64,000 bases of DNA from Prorocentrum cordatum (GCA_963575745.1 CAUYUJ010021666.1:62001-126000); one strand, 5' to 3'. Positions 22,555 through 35,044 are shown, counted from the stretch's first letter. A program made the numbers and translations. The notes: generated by a model not told the origin, from the sequence alone.

Positions 22555-25500
22555 CGTTTACGACGCCTCATCCGAGGCCTACGTTTGGGGAGCTGGAACC
22601 TGAACAAAGCAGGTGAGGCTCATTTTAAATGTGCTGAGATTCTCCATCCTATGAGGGCATGTGGTGGACTCTTTGCATGTCAGGAAACTCAATACCTTGT
22701 GCATGGTGAATTCGAACGCTTGGGGTGGCGCATCAAAACTAGTTCGTGTAGTAAAGCAGCTCTCATCTTCGACAGATCTTGGGCGGCTGCAGTCCGTATG
22801 TTCTTGACATGTTTCACGAGGTTCGTGATCGGCGTCTTTGGGTCAGAAAAGTCACCACTCATTATTGTTTCAGCGTGTTTGCCAGATCCTCATGTGGAGG
22901 AGTGTGAAGAGATAGCTGCGGAGGTCTATGAGCAGATTACTCGTGCTCGTAAGGTGCTCCGCACAAGTTTCCTCAGGCCAGCTTTTGTGTTCTGCTCGAT
23001 GCAAATGTGGAGATTCCGCCTGGATGCAAGTTTACGTATAATGGGGAGGTGTATGAGGCTACTGGAGAGGAGGGTACTCGTATGGAAAGAAGGTGGGAGA
23101 GAGGAGGGGGCGGTACACAGCAGATTGAGAGGAGGAATCGGAGGGGGAGGCTGAAGGAGCTGCCCTCAGAGTTCATGGAATCGCATGGACTGAAGGCCGC
23201 CAACACTTTCAATACTAGGAGGCATACTTGGGAGTCGTGGGGGGAGAACAAGTTTCTGACTTCGAAGAGGGTCCTGGACTACCTACTTGTCCCTTATCGT
23301 TGGGAGTTCTCGGATCTGGAGGTGAAGTGGTGTTTCAAGAGGCTTCGTAAGAAGCAGGTCAGTAGATTATCAGATCACGCTATCATCACGGCGAGTTTCA
23401 CGGACCCTGGGAAAGTGATTGTTCGTCGCCCAGACCACCAGCCTGGTCAAAGTTTTAGGCCGTCCCTGGTCGGATACAAGTGTTCGGCTTGGGCTGATGA
23501 GCATCAGGCTCGGCAGCATGTGGATTTGAATCTAGGCGGTGCGACCTTCGCTCGTTCGGGGTGTCCGTCTGTGCTCAGTTCCGAGTGCTTGCAGAGTACT
23601 ATGCTGGAGGCGTACGTGTCGCCTGCGGTGGACTTCTCCACCGCGAGGGCGGGGAGGCCAAAGGGGCCGTCCAGGCCGGTGCAGCTCGCTAGGGCCGATG
23701 AGGAGGTGAAGATGTGTCCGAAGGAGGAGGTTGAGAGGTTGAGGAGGTTAAAGAATGAGGCCAATCGTCTACGCAGAAGTTATCGACGTGATATGATCAT
23801 GTGCAGATGTCCCCCAACAAAATCAAAGGTCAGATATACTATCAAACATTTAGTGGTGGATGGGAGGGAGACGGAGGTTCGTGAGGAGTTGAAGGAGGAG
23901 CTCGACAAGTTCGTTCGTTTCAAGGTGTCGTCCGAGGAGGTACGCAATTCCACTGACACTATGATGGAGGAGATCAGGATGAGGGCCGAACATGAGGTAC
24001 GATCCACATCAGTTGTGGGAATTAGTATGGCGCTGCTTCTCAGAGCACAGGCTCGGCTGAAGACCCAGAGGGCTACTGGGCCAGATGGGATACCGTGCGA
24101 GATTCTCAGGAGTTTGCCGTGGTGTGCTCTCAGATCGATCCAGAAGTTGTTCGAACAAATCATCAAGCTCATGACTCCTTATCCGCAGTCGTGGCGTCAG
24201 ATCCTCATCTCTTTTATGCCCAAGATTCCAGGGATATCTAAGTTAAAAGACGGTCGTTTGCTGTGTATGCAGAATGCTTTTTCGAGATGGTTCAGTTCCT
24301 GTATTGTTCTCTTGGTTGAGGGCCATGTTGAAAGAAACTGAGTTTTTCGTCATATTGGGTTGTATGGGTCCCAGGAACATCGTCGTGCACACGAAATCAC
24401 GGCTAGCCTCAAACATATAGGTCAACATGCTGCAAACTGGGGAAAAAGGGGAAACGGCACACTTGGCGAACGCTGATGTCCTCCAGGCGTTCGATCATTG
24501 CACGGTGGCCAATGTCAGGCGTGGGTTGGATCATGCAAACGTGCCCCTGTACTTACAGTATGCTCTACTTAACCCCTTGTGTGAATGTGTAGGCACTGTC
24601 TATTATGATGGGATTGAGGTTTTGGAGGTGACGTGGGACAAGTGTATTCGGACGGGAGGGCCTGAGGGCCCATTGGCTTTCAATCTTATTGTTGCCGCTC
24701 TGTGGAGTTCCACGATTCGCGAATGGGACGTGCTAGGGCTAGGTTATCGTATTGAGTTTGCTACTGGCTCGACTAGCTGTGTTTCGGTTATTAATCACTT
24801 CCTCTGGGCGGACAACTGTTATGTTCTGGCTCGGAGTAGGGAGGAACTCACGCGCATGTTACACGGTCTAACTACACACTTACATGACTAGGGTATGAGA
24901 TGGAAGGAGTCCAGTCTATTGTACATGGTGTTCGGTGCTGCTCCTCCGCGTGATGCGGAAGGGGAAATATTACGAACTGCTGATCTTGTTCTTTCGATTG
25001 GGTCGGGGAATTCGGGAGTGTATCGATTCAGAAGAGTGACGGAGATGGAGGTGCTTGGGGCCCACATTTGTTCTGAACTACATGTAAATGAGCATCCAGA
25101 TCTGGATGCTAGTATTGACTCTGCTCGAAGGGCGTTCTGGGGCCAGGCGTCCTTCTTCCGCTCCACGGCCATTCCGTTGAAAGATAAGTATGAGAGGTAT
25201 GCACAGAGGGTTCAGAGTATTGTTCTCTACGCGGCGGAAGGATGCACGGTCGATTTTAACTCATTGAGTGCCCTTCATACCTTTGAGGGTTAGTGCCTGG
25301 CTGTCATGTCTCGTTGTGTACGGAGGGAGGAGGAAAGTTATCAGGAGTGGAATGCGAGGAGGTATGAACGTGCGAGACAGAAAATTCATGATGCACATTA
25401 TGTGGGTATTGTACAGAAGTTTCTCAGAGTGCACTGGATGCGGGCAATCGACGTCCACGATTTTGCCCAGAGGTTGATCACAGATCAGGAGGCGCTGGAG

Positions 25501-26512
25501 GCGAACTCGACAAGAGCTTGGAGAGGTTCTCGTTTCTCATGCCTGGCGTTTGGCCGGCTGTGGGATAGAACGAGGACAGATTCAAGCGAGGCTCCCAGAT
25601 GTTGGGGGGAATGGAAGGGGGCCAGCTCACTGAAACGACATCGTGGGGGACAGGAGAGTGTGGGACTTCGTTCATGGTGTGTTATTCTTTGGAATCGTTT
25701 TATGTCTTTTCCTGGTGGGAGTTCTTTGTTGGAAGTTTTGAACACTTCAGTGGTTTCGCTGCACATGTTTGTTCTAGTAGTATGTTGAAGTATTCCAGAA
25801 GAAATGCCAAGGTTTGGCGTCCTCAGGGGTGCCTGTATTCATGAATATGGATGAGGATGGAGGGGTTTATATTGGTCAGGATCGGGAGGACACACCCGCA
25901 TATAGGGATCGACTTAGCAAACGTATCGCGCTGCATAACATGCGTTGCACACAGTGGGACCTCGAAACGAATGGGATACCATTGGACATCCAGGGGGATT
26001 CACTGCTTGTGATTAACTGGCTCTGTGGGACATGGAAAGTATTAGCTCAGGTAAATCAGAAAAGGGTAGACATTCTGATACATAAGCTGGACGAGATGCA
26101 GGATACATACTTGGTGAGACCTCCAGAGGCTGGCCGTCACTTCTTCTGTCATTCTTTTCGGGAGTGGAACCAGAGGGCTGACTTACTGACCCATCTGGCC
26201 CGTCAAGGCCAAGTGTACGCCGATTTCTTTTACCTCAGTGATTTCGAATCTCAGTGTTTTACTCCTTGCCTTATCAAAGCTGGCTTTGATGGGGGTGTTT
26301 GCAGCCGCGGAAGTGCCTGTGGCGTGTGGATACAGATAGGTCTGCGTAACAAGTATATCTTTTCGCGGACCGACATCGCTTTCAAGGATGTGTATCTTGC
26401 GGCTTGGTGTCTGCCACCAAGTGCCACGGTCACAGATGCGGAGTTATCAGCGGCGGAGCGCATATGCGATGTGCTCCCACAGGTTGTGCAGACCTTTGAT
26501 CATTCGCAGTGA
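22555..26512 (+). pseudogene. LINE B1 ORF2: endonuclease, WADN-type RT, permuted RNase H
   Basis: Endonuclease: GSWNLNK, ACQETQ, then after a one-base deletion near 22965, DYLLVPYRW and LSDHAII. RT: RATGPDGIPCEIL, SFMPKIPG, shift near 24340, motif A NADVLQAFD (24472 on), motif B CIRTGGPEGP, motif C LWADN (Asp 24811-24813, Asn 24814-24816). Nonsense codons are TAG 24889 and TAG 25291; B2 has TAT and AAA there. Shifts near 25700 and 25810 lead to the last frame: DIQGDSLLVINW (~25990), REWNQRADLL (~26160), FDGGVCSRGSACG (~26285), TDAELSAAER (~26434). The MMHASG linker of family A is not recognisable. Confidence 0.85.
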
Positions 26513-26777
26513 TAAGTCGCACATAGTTTCATCTCACACTTTGTCTTCTGGTCTATTCTAACAGCTTCGCTGTTTATTTGTTCTTCGTTGTCATTTGTGT
26601 GCTTTGCGAATGATTGTGTCATTGCAGGCTTTGAATTCTCTTTATTCCAACAGCTTCGCTGATGTGAAAGTAGAGCTGACTGCTTGCGTGATGAATAAGA
26701 GGCTCTGATTCGCCTGAGACTTCGTTGGACCTGGCCTCAGTGGCCAAGACGGTCCCAGCAAAGACGCAAGGTACTAG

Positions 26778-26945
26778 GTTGACGGTTCACCGCCGGCGCC
26801 AGTTCAGAGCTTCGCAGGGGAGCTTTCCAGCGTCTCCAGAGCTCCGTCACGCGAGCTAGCGTCTTCACGCGCGCAAAACCGCGTGCGCGTGTTGCGTGTG
26901 TGTGAGTGTCGCTTTGCTATCCGGGTTTTGGACGCTACCAAGTTG
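26778..26945. repeat. Target half-site and GC-rich repeat
   Basis: GTTGACGGTTCACCGCCGG (26778-26796) abuts the LINE B1 end. It is followed by a shorter copy of the GC-rich block seen at 20150-20620, including one GGGTTTTGGACGCTACCAAG (26925-26944). Confidence 0.75.
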
Positions 26946-27845
26946 GCCCGAGGAGAGTGGGAGGGAAGCGCATGCAAGCACTGACAGCTGGCATTGTCTT
27001 ATGCTGGCGGCGAGTGGCAATTTACGCTGGTTCAGCATCAAGTGGAATGCGACGGACTGGTGGAATGTAGTTGCGTGCATGACAAAAATACAGCCTCGAT
27101 GGGAGCCCATCTTCAGGAAACCGCCCTGTGCTCCTTGCCCTGTGGATACGTGGGGCTCCCCTGAGGACTCCGACAGGCTCGCCCGTAGGATTGCCCACGG
27201 ATATAACAACGAAACTGTCTGGCAGGAGGGCTCGGAGAGCTCATTGTTGGTTGAAATGACTGGTGATAGTATGTGTGTGGTGAACTGGGCCCGAGGGATC
27301 TGGGAATGCCGTGATCGTTCGTACCGCAGGAGAGTGCACGGTCTACAAAACGATATGAATCAACTGGCGGAGGATTACGACATCAGGTGTGCCACTGTAG
27401 GGACGGATCCGTGGAAGCATATCTACAGAGAGTTCAATTGTGTTGCGGATGAGTTGACTTGGGAGGCGAGGAGGGGAAGGACGGGAAGATGGATTGACTT
27501 CAGATATTTACGACAACAGAGACATTGTATCAAACGTATCCGTGGAGGATGGGACGGTGGCGTGAGTGTTGAAGGCTCTGCTCTAGGTTGCTATGTGGAG
27601 GTCTCATTTGGGGACAACAACTGGCGACGAGTTTTCCAGGAGGCTTCTTTACTCCCTCTGGGGGCCACTGTTACAGATAGCGAGCTCACAGCTTGTGAAC
27701 GCCTGCTCCAAGGTGTTCGGCAGATTATCTCTGAGATCCTCGGGCCTCCAACCCCAAAGAGGTTGAGAGGGCGTGAGGGACCCTGGGGACTCTGCACGGC
27801 TAGGGCGCACGCGCCCTGTGTAGCCGACCCCAACACCCAACCAAG
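26946..27845 (+). mobile_element. LINE F, 5'-truncated to RNase H domain
   Basis: Only the C-terminal part of an ORF2 remains. Its 3' end, CACCC-AACCAAG, abuts TTGGCCCACC of the dispersed module and not GTTGACGG, so about 30 bp of hairpin may have been lost at this junction. The left edge follows the GC-rich repeat. Confidence 0.7.
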
Positions 27846-27906
27846 TTGGCCCACCTGGCCCGGGCGGGCAACGTGGAAACTTTGGGTCGGTTTTGCTAAG
27901 ATTTGA
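27001..27906 (+). CDS. Permuted RNase H-like domain, uninterrupted frame
   Basis: One open frame from ATG 27001 holds both halves of the domain. Candidate catalytic residues are D89 (MTGDSMCVVNW), D150 (YREFNCVADELTW), D185 (GGWDGGVSVEGSALG) and E228 (VTDSELTACERLL). In ordinary RNase H of the plant-like RVT_3 type the DGG and AEL motifs come first and GDS, AD last; here the order is swapped. The ~35 residues between halves are basic. The frame runs past the element into flanking repeat before stopping, so the true C-terminus is near residue 245. It is a fragment of a LINE ORF2 and probably not expressed alone, but it is the most compact readable example of the permuted domain in this window. 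Confidence 0.75.
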   Translation: MLAASGNLRWFSIKWNATDWWNVVACMTKIQPRWEPIFRKPPCAPCPVDTWGSPEDSDRLARRIAHGYNNETVWQEGSESSLLVEMTGDSMCVVNWARGIWECRDRSYRRRVHGLQNDMNQLAEDYDIRCATVGTDPWKHIYREFNCVADELTWEARRGRTGRWIDFRYLRQQRHCIKRIRGGWDGGVSVEGSALGCYVEVSFGDNNWRRVFQEASLLPLGATVTDSELTACERLLQGVRQIISEILGPPTPKRLRGREGPWGLCTARAHAPCVADPNTQPSWPTWPGRATWKLWVGFAKI

Positions 27907-28259
27907 AAGATATTTGATTATTTATGTTGGGAAAGCAGATTTTACATTGAGCATATACCTCGTAGAGCTCTTCGTTATCGATGAGCTAGACGAATTCCGG
28001 CGCGGGGTACAGCTAGTTGGCCCACCCGGCCCGGGCGGACAATGTGGTAACTTTGGGTCGGTTTGGCTAAGAGTTGAAAGATATTCACCATTCTTTTGAG
28101 AAAGCAGATTTTTACGCTGAGCATTTGCATAGAAGCTGTGTTCTGAGGGCAGCTCAGCTCTCCCGAGGAGTTTTACTATCGGTTCACTTCCCCGAAGTGA
28201 CCTGATATTGACCTTAAAAGATGAAAAATATAGATTTTAAGAAAATCTTCCGCATTTGC
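27846..28259. repeat. Dispersed modules before LINE D
   Basis: Two partial modules (CTTTGGGTCGGTTT at about 27881 and 28050; CTCGTAGAGCTCTTCGTTATC at 27960), then GTTCTGAGGGCAGCTCAGC and GAAAATCTTCCGC, which match the sequence at 48295-48410. No gene seen. Confidence 0.7.
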
Positions 28260-28406
28260 CTGTGCTTGCAGCAGCTTAGATTCAGAACGGCACACAGCTG
28301 TTGCGGGCCATTGTGGCTTCCATTTACGCAGTTCGCGGGATCTCAACCCGCATTCTTCTTTTCCGCTCCGTGGGAGCCATTTCCTGACCACGACCCAGTC
28401 CGTGCG

Positions 28407-29672
28407 ATGGCAGGAGGAGGTGCTGGAGGGCATGGGCGCATCTCGTGGGCTCCATGGCACCGCTCTTGGGCATCACCGACGCCTGCCGCCAAGCGTGACC
28501 AAGTGTGGCCCCCCCTGGTCCCTGGCCCACAGGGCTCTCATCATGGCGGCGCTGGTCATCATGGTCATCTGTCCGCGGCCAAGAGATGGACATGCAGTGT
28601 CTGCGGGTGCAAGAAGAACGAGGCCATATTCTTCTTTTGCAAGCGCTGCGGCCAGCTCAAGCGTGACTCTGCCCAGCGCGGTTCGGCCTGGTCGTCTGGC
28701 AAAGCTCTTGCCATGTTCGGCGACCGCCCCAGCTTCTCGGGTAAGAGTGGCGAGAAGGGCGTTTCTGGCTCAGGCAAAGGAGTTGCGGGCGCCCCGTCGG
28801 CTGCTAGTGCTCCGAAGCTTTCTGCGGACGAATACCTTCAGCTGGCATCCCTGCGCGACAAGATGGGCGACTCTCGGGCAGCAGCTGCCCATTGCACTGC
28901 GGCTGCGGCACTGTCGGCGCCCGCCTCAGCATCAGTTTCGGTGCAGGCGCTTCTCAACAAGGCTCACCAGAAGGCCCGTGCCATTGAGAAGAAGCTCGAG
29001 AGCGCAGTCAGCAAGTTCGAGATGCTGGAGGCTCAACTCGCGGCTCAGCGCAACCAAGTGCTGGTCTTGCGCAGCGACCTGGAGCAAGCTGAAGGCGAAC
29101 ATGGTGAGCTCGTGCGGCGGCTTCATGACGAGCTGCCGAGCACTGGCCCACCGTCCGACTCGGCCTCAGGCACGAAGCTCAGCTTGGAGGACCTGCTGGA
29201 CGAGAAGCGTTTTTCTCAGATGTTCGACCTCGATGTTGGAGATTGCTTCACGATCACTGACGACGAACAGCTCTCGTCAGACGAGGCCAAGCAGTTGTCA
29301 GATCGGGTGGACCTCTTCAAGTCTGGCATCAGCGAAATGGCTCGCTCCCTGTTCGCCGAGGCCGAAGCTAAAGTTGACGAGTTGCGGGAGGAGCACAAGC
29401 AGTTGTCTCAGCGTATCGCCAAGAAGCGCAAGACGGACAGTGATGCTACGGTCGACGGTGCTGATGTCCCTGTTGATCAGGCACACCCACCTGCTGATGC
29501 AAGCAAGGACGAGTCCCCTGCGGCTGGCGCCAATGGTGGAGGGCGCCCAGAGACAGGGGCATATTCTGCTGGCTCGGCCTCGGAGCAGTCTGCGACGGGC
29601 TCGGCTTCGCCTACCACTCCGTCGAGTACCAGGGCACGTGCTGACAGGATTGCTGGAGCTGCCTCTGCTTGA
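28407..29672 (+). CDS. LINE D ORF1, zinc-finger and coiled-coil protein
   Basis: 421 residues from ATG 28407, chosen as the first ATG inside the inferred element. Residues 61-81 (WTCSVCGCKKNEAIFFFCKRC) form a W-x-C-x2-C ... N-x6-C-x2-C pattern like RanBP2-type zinc fingers, which bind single-stranded RNA or protein. The middle (about 110-290) is Ala/Lys/Glu-rich and helical, with KLESAVSKFEMLEAQLAAQ suggesting a coiled coil. KKRKTDSD is a possible nuclear signal, and the tail is rich in Ser, Ala and Gly. As ORF1 of a LINE it would bind the element RNA; that role is inferred. The frame is intact, unlike ORF2. Confidence 0.7.
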   Translation: MAGGGAGGHGRISWAPWHRSWASPTPAAKRDQVWPPLVPGPQGSHHGGAGHHGHLSAAKRWTCSVCGCKKNEAIFFFCKRCGQLKRDSAQRGSAWSSGKALAMFGDRPSFSGKSGEKGVSGSGKGVAGAPSAASAPKLSADEYLQLASLRDKMGDSRAAAAHCTAAAALSAPASASVSVQALLNKAHQKARAIEKKLESAVSKFEMLEAQLAAQRNQVLVLRSDLEQAEGEHGELVRRLHDELPSTGPPSDSASGTKLSLEDLLDEKRFSQMFDLDVGDCFTITDDEQLSSDEAKQLSDRVDLFKSGISEMARSLFAEAEAKVDELREEHKQLSQRIAKKRKTDSDATVDGADVPVDQAHPPADASKDESPAAGANGGGRPETGAYSAGSASEQSATGSASPTTPSSTRARADRIAGAASA

Positions 29673-30360
29673 GCCCCTCCTGGAGCCCGCTTGTGTTGAG
29701 TTTTCCCTGAGCCTTGGGATCCTGGGCCTCGTCCCTCGGTGTTCCTGGTGTTTCGGGGCGGCCTGGTTGGCCAAGAGCTCGGACAGCGGTAAACTCCAGG
29801 GGGGGCATCTTTTCTTCGTTTAGCTTTGGCCGCTCGGCGGCTCAGGTTGCGCTCTGGTGCAAGCGAGGCCTACCTCTGGTTCTCGCTTCCTCCTCTGATG
29901 TGTCTTTTTCCCAGAGGTCGAGATCATTTCAGAAGGTCCCACCGTCAGCCCGATGGCGCGACCTCATGACTCGTGTGGATTCAGCTGTCTGTCAGGCAGT
30001 CGACCACCCGTGTCACTCGTTTCATCGTATGTGCCAGGCTCATGTGAATTTTGCTTGTCCAGCGTATGAGTACCCTGTGCTCTCTCTTGACAAGGATGCT
30101 CTCTGTCGCACCACGCTAATCAGGCTGCCGTTGCCCGAGCCCATGGAGGTTCGGCAGGGCGCGGGCTCTGGCAGGCCTGGTGCTGTGTCTGGGAGTCTGG
30201 ACACTTGCAGCCATGATCTTGGGACTCCTGGGCCGTTGGTGGACCAGGAGACTCGACGTGGCCTGCAGTCGCCACCTTTTGCTCGACGCGCTCGGTTTTT
30301 GGTCTCAGGACGTGCCAGCAAGGGTCTAGATGGCCGATGCTTCCCCACTGAAGGAGCTGA
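29673..30360 (+). other. LINE D inter-ORF segment
   Basis: A frame at 29714-30469 is open, with an ATG at 29967, but no domain is recognisable. It may be the shifted N-terminus of ORF2, because the endonuclease frame that begins at 30361 has no ATG before its first motif. I see no other feature here. Confidence 0.4.
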
Positions 30361-33300
30361 GCTCGGTCTCCCAAGGTCAGTGGTGAGGCTGCTGATGCTC
30401 TGCTCGATTCTGTCGCGCTCAGGGTTCAGACCATCACTTGCAATTCCTGGGGCCGAATGCGCAGCATGATTGGGGGCTCTGATGCGCATGTGTTGCTCTG
30501 TCAAGTGCACCGTCCGATTCGTTCTGAAGATATCGATCAGGCTAGCGCCTGGGGCCTTCGCCGCGGATGGAAGAGCGTCTGGTCGCCCGCCACGGCCACC
30601 GAGTTGGGTGATTCCTCGGGGGGAGTCGCCATTTTCGTGCGCTCGTGGTTGGGGTGTTTGGAGGTGCCGGGTGGTCAGGTTGTCAGCGGGCGCGCCCTGG
30701 TTTGCTCGTTTGAGATCCCTGGGTGCCCCCCTTTCCTGGCCGCCTCTGCCTACCTCCACCACTCGGAAGGCCTTTCTGACGCTAACTTGAGCCTGCTCTC
30801 GGCTCTGGGGGTGGTGCTTTCCACGGCTGCGAGACCCTGGATTCTCGGTGCTGACTTCAACATGGACCCCGAAGTGCTCCGAGGGTCGGATTTCGTGCAA
30901 GAGCTCCGAGGTGCTCTGATCGCGCCAAGCGTTCCGACTCACTATCCTGCTGGGCCCCCGTCCACTTTCGATTACTTCGTGGTGTCTGGTGGTCTCAGCA
31001 AGGCCATTGAACGGATCGACACTAGGTTGGACACTGAGCTCTCGCCCCTATCGCCCTGTGGACCTTCGGTTCTTCAAGCAGCTCGGAGTGCTGAAAGCGC
31101 TCTCTTTTCGTCGCCCCCCCCTCTGCCTTGCGAGGCTGTTTTCGGGCCCGCCCCCTGCCCCCCCGTTTGGTCTGGGGTGCAGCTTCTCATTGATGCTGCC
31201 CACCAGCTTGTTGAGACGGACAGGCCTCAGGCGGCCGCCGCTTTGCTTGGCCCCCTGTGCCAGCGTTGGGCGAACCTGGCTGAGGAGGAGCTTGTTCCGT
31301 TGGTTGGCGAAGCTCCTGTCAAACTTGGGTCCCGTGGTTTGGGCCCCCAGCTGGTTTGGAAGTCTGTCCTTGCCAAAGATGGCAAGGTTCGTTATCCCGC
31401 TCATCGCTCGATTGTTTGGCTCGGTCAACAGCTCAAGGCCTATATTCATTCCCTCAGAGCTGGCGCCGCGATGGCGGGCACTTTGAAGGCCCTGTTGTTG
31501 CAGCCTCCTCAGTCTATCGATGAAGCTAAGGATGAGTACGCACCGCTGTTCAGTTTGGTGAAGGAGGCTGTGACGCGCACGGCTGATCCCTACTCCTTGC
31601 GGACGTTTACACGCAGGTGCACGAGGCCGTCCAGGCCGCCGACTCGAAGTTCTGTGCCAAGGCCCGCTCTGAATGGAAGGCGTGGCTCAATGTCGGAGTG
31701 CAAGCGGGAGCGAAAAGAGTGCACACCCTTCTTAGGGACCCCGCCCCGTGGGCTGCCAGTTCGACCATTTCGGCGGATGGTAGCGTGGTTTCGGACCCCC
31801 TGTCGTTGCTGAAAGCTGAAGGGGGCCGTTTTGCTTCCCTTTGGGGCCCTGGGGTCGGTGCGGACTCGGCCTTTGAGAGGCTGGATGACCTCCCCAGGCT
31901 GGGTGCTCAGCAAATCAGGGACGTCTCCAAGTCTTATAGGGCTGCTTCTGCCACCTCGGTTGATGGGTTCCATTGCAGACACTTCTCGCTCCTTTCCGAT
32001 CCCTGCCTTGACTGCCTTGGTTCTCTTTTCAGCCTCATGGCGGCTTTCGGCGTCTTGCCCCCCTCAGATCTCTGTTGCTCTCTTGGCGCTGCTGCCGAAG
32101 CCGACTGGCGGCTACAGGCCCATCGGGGTGTTCTGCTCCTGGTACAGGGTGTGGGGGCGCTGCAGACGTCCCTTGGCCCTGGCCTGGGAGCTGGCCCACC
32201 CCCGAGAGTACTGGGCTGCTGGCCAGCATCGAGGAGCAGCCGATGTGGTGTGGCGTCAGGCCGTTTCCGCCGAGGCGGGAGTTGCGAAGGGCCTCGCCAA
32301 TTGCAGTATCTTTTTTGATCTCTCTGAATTCTATGAGAACATTAACCTCCTGCGTTTAGAGGACCGTTGTCGCAGGTTGGGTTTTCCCATGGTGATTGCC
32401 CGCCTTTGCATCTTTGCCTACAAGGTTGGCCGCTTTCTGAGCCTGGGTGGTTGGCTCGAGGGCCCGCACTTTTGTGTCAATGGGGTCATCGCTGGCTGCT
32501 CGATGGCCACCACCCTTATCCGAGTTTATTGCATGGAAGGATCTGATAGCATTCCCCTGTCCCCTGCCGCTTCGCTGGACGTTTACATTGACGATCAAGG
32601 GCTGTCGTCGACTGGCCCCCCGAAAGCCGTCATCGATTCGATCGTTCGTGGGGCCATGGCGCTCGACTCTGTCGTCCAGGAGGTTTTCGGTGCTTCCTTC
32701 GCTCTGGAGAAAACGGCTATTGTGTCCAGCTCCAAATGTGTGGGTTCACAAGTCCTCTCTCGTATCAGCCATCTTTGCCAGCGTTGTTCAGGCTCAGCCG
32801 TCACCCTCGGAGTTGACTACTCGGCAGGCCGTGCTGTTAGAGTTGCTGGACGATCGGCCAAGATGAAGGCCAGGCCCGCCAAGGCGGGCAGAGCTGCGCG
32901 GCGCCTAGCGTGGCAGGCTAAGGTACTTACTCGGTCTACGTCCTTGAAGGTATTCTCTGCTGGCCCCCTGGTGGGAGCCTCATACGGTACCGAAGTCACG
33001 GGCATAAGCGATCATGACCTTAGCTTGCTGCGCCGTCGCCTTTTTAGTGTTGTGCGCCCGCGCAGTCGGCTGAGGTCCCTCACGGTCCTCGCCCTGCTGG
33101 ACAATGACCCGACATGGCGATCGGCCACCGCTCCCATTCTCAGATGGAGTAAGGAGATCTGGCTAAGACAGACAGGCGCTTTCAGCTGGGCTATCCCTCT
33201 GCCCACTTTGAAGTCTGCCCGGGCCGCCATCTTTTCTGACCCCAGCTGTAGCTGGAGGAAGGTTGCGGGACCAATCTCTGCCATGAGGATGTCTCTGGTC

Positions 33301-35009
33301 AGATTAGGGTGGAGTATGCCTAACTTCATGACCCTGGTCGACGATTTCGGGAAATCCATCCCCCTTGGGATCTTCTCGCCCGCTCTTGTCGGGTCCCTGG
33401 TCCGTGCGGGTTTTCTGAGAGTTTTGGAAAGAGATGCTGCTGACAGGAGGGGCATCTCGTACCGTCTTTGTTATGATGTTGTCAAGGAGGCTATCGCGCC
33501 CCGCAGTAAGCGTTTCACGGCCCTTCAGAAGGCTAGGATCAGAGCCTTTTCTACGGAGGCCATCTTGACTCGGGCTCGAGCCAGGGCCCTTGGGTACGAC
33601 ATTGATCCGTGTTGTGTCCACTGGGGGGCCAACGATACAATCTTCCATCGGCTTTGGGAATGCCCTCTCCCTGAGGCTGCTTCAGCTCGGCTTGAGGCTA
33701 CTGACAGTGAGGTGATAGAGGCCGCTCTGTCAGCTAAGGCGTCTGGAGATGATGATGAGCTGTTGGTCTTTATTTCTGGAGCCTTTCGGCACCCCGCCGA
33801 CTCCTTCCCTCGGACTGCTGATGAGCAAGGTGATGGTCCGACCCTGGTCTGGCACACGATTCATCAACAGAGTGTGGGGCTCCTTATTTGTTGATGGCTC
33901 GTGTACCCGTCACGCTGTCAAGGAGCTCTCTCGTGCTGGCTCCTCAGTCTGCATGGTCGACGAGTCGGGAGATCTTGTGGCTGAGCTGAGGGCCCCTGTT
34001 TGGGCCCCCTACCCTCAGACCCCCCAGAGCGCCGAATTCAGTGCGTTCACGTGGGCCAATGTTCTGGCGACCCATCCTGCTAAATGCCATGTGTACTCTG
34101 ATTGCAGCAATGTGGTCCAGACTGCGGGTCTTGCGAAGCAGATTCAGCTCTCGCCTAAGCGCATGTCTGCTGGGGCGTTTCTTCAGGTGCATGGACAGGT
34201 CTCGGGGATAGCTGCCTGCTCCAAGGTGGCCGCCCACCTGGACGTGGATGCTCCAGGGATTTCTGCCGAGGAGCGTTGGCGCCGCCTCGGCAACTACCAT
34301 GCGGATGTAGGGGCTAAGTTTGCTGTCCGCCTCCATCCCACGGACGACACTCTTCTGCAGGAGGCCGATCACCTTGTGGCCCTAGCGAGGGCCACCTTGA
34401 AGGTTGCTGTGGCTGTGCTCCCTTTATGGCCTACTGTGGACCTCGATGGGGCCAACAGTCTCCCCGTGGTTCAAAACCCGAGGAAGGAGGTGCTTGGGCA
34501 CGACTGGAGGTCGTGGGGCGGAATCTGGAGGTGCGCTCACTGTTTGAGGGTGAACCGTTCCTTTTCGAAGCCAGCTCCAGGTTCCTGCTCTAGGTCCTCT
34601 CTTGTCCACGCTGACTCTCAGGACGCGCTAGGCCATCGGACTGGCTTTTCCGTGTTCTGATAACTCTGTTCTCTTTATTTGTCTCAGATGTAAATGCCTC
34701 ACGTGTGGTGGGCACATTCGTGGACTCAGCAAACAGTGTGTTTCGGTCCCTTCGCGTGCGTGCAAGCAGGGTTGGGATTATCTGCGCAAGGGCCTCCACC
34801 CTAGGTATCAGTTGCGTGTTGCTGGCGTCACGGTGGACACGGAAGGCCTGGTTCAGTGCTTCAACTCTGAGGCCGCACTTGCCGCCCTTGCTGAAGGTAC
34901 TTCCAAGGTACCTGCGCATGAGGTGCGGCAAGAACCCCAACCGTCGCGACAACACGCCCCTTCTTTCCTGGTGAGACGCCGCCAGGATGAGTCGGATAGT
35001 TCTGATTGA
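30361..35009 (+). pseudogene. LINE D ORF2: endonuclease, YIDD RT, canonical RNase H
   Basis: Endonuclease: TITCNSWGRM (~30424), ILGADFNMDP (~30841), TFDYFVVS (~30964). A shift near 31590 leads to DVYTQVHEAVQ, a shift at a C run near 32057 leads to LPKPTGGYRPIGVF, then motif A FFDLSEFYENI (~32311), motif B-like IAGCSMATTL and motif C VYIDD (32581-32595). CCVHWGANDTIFHRLWECP (~33610) is the Cys/His knuckle common in LINEs. After a shift near 33860 comes RNase H in normal order: LFVDGSC (Asp 33893-33895), AEFSAF, HVYSDCSNVV, YHADVGAKF. A C-terminal Cys-rich part, CLRCKCLTCGG (~34685), needs one more shift. It is inactive but clearly of a different lineage from A-C. Confidence 0.82.
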
Positions 35010-35044
35010 TTTCTGTGGCACAGGGCGGCCTATCTTACTTCGTT

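Larger units (their letters stand above)
20848..26777 (+). mobile_element. LINE B1, full-length but decayed
   Basis: ~5.9-kb element: GGCTCAAG-type 5' end, ORF1 to 22554, in-frame UGA, ORF2 to 26512, then a 3' UTR with two CAGCTTCGCTG hairpins (26562-26572, 26651-26661). The end GCAAGGT-ACTAG abuts GTTGACGG at 26778; ACTAG is a one-base variant of ACCAG. A second, 5'-truncated member of the family is B2 (49711-53821), which shows which changes here are decay. At least three frameshifts and two nonsense codons make B1 inactive. Confidence 0.88.

Noticed and set aside
31580-32065. Programmed frameshifting in LINE D ORF2
   Set aside because: At least four shifts are needed, some at simple G or C runs and without common signals; mutation or sequencing error explains them better.
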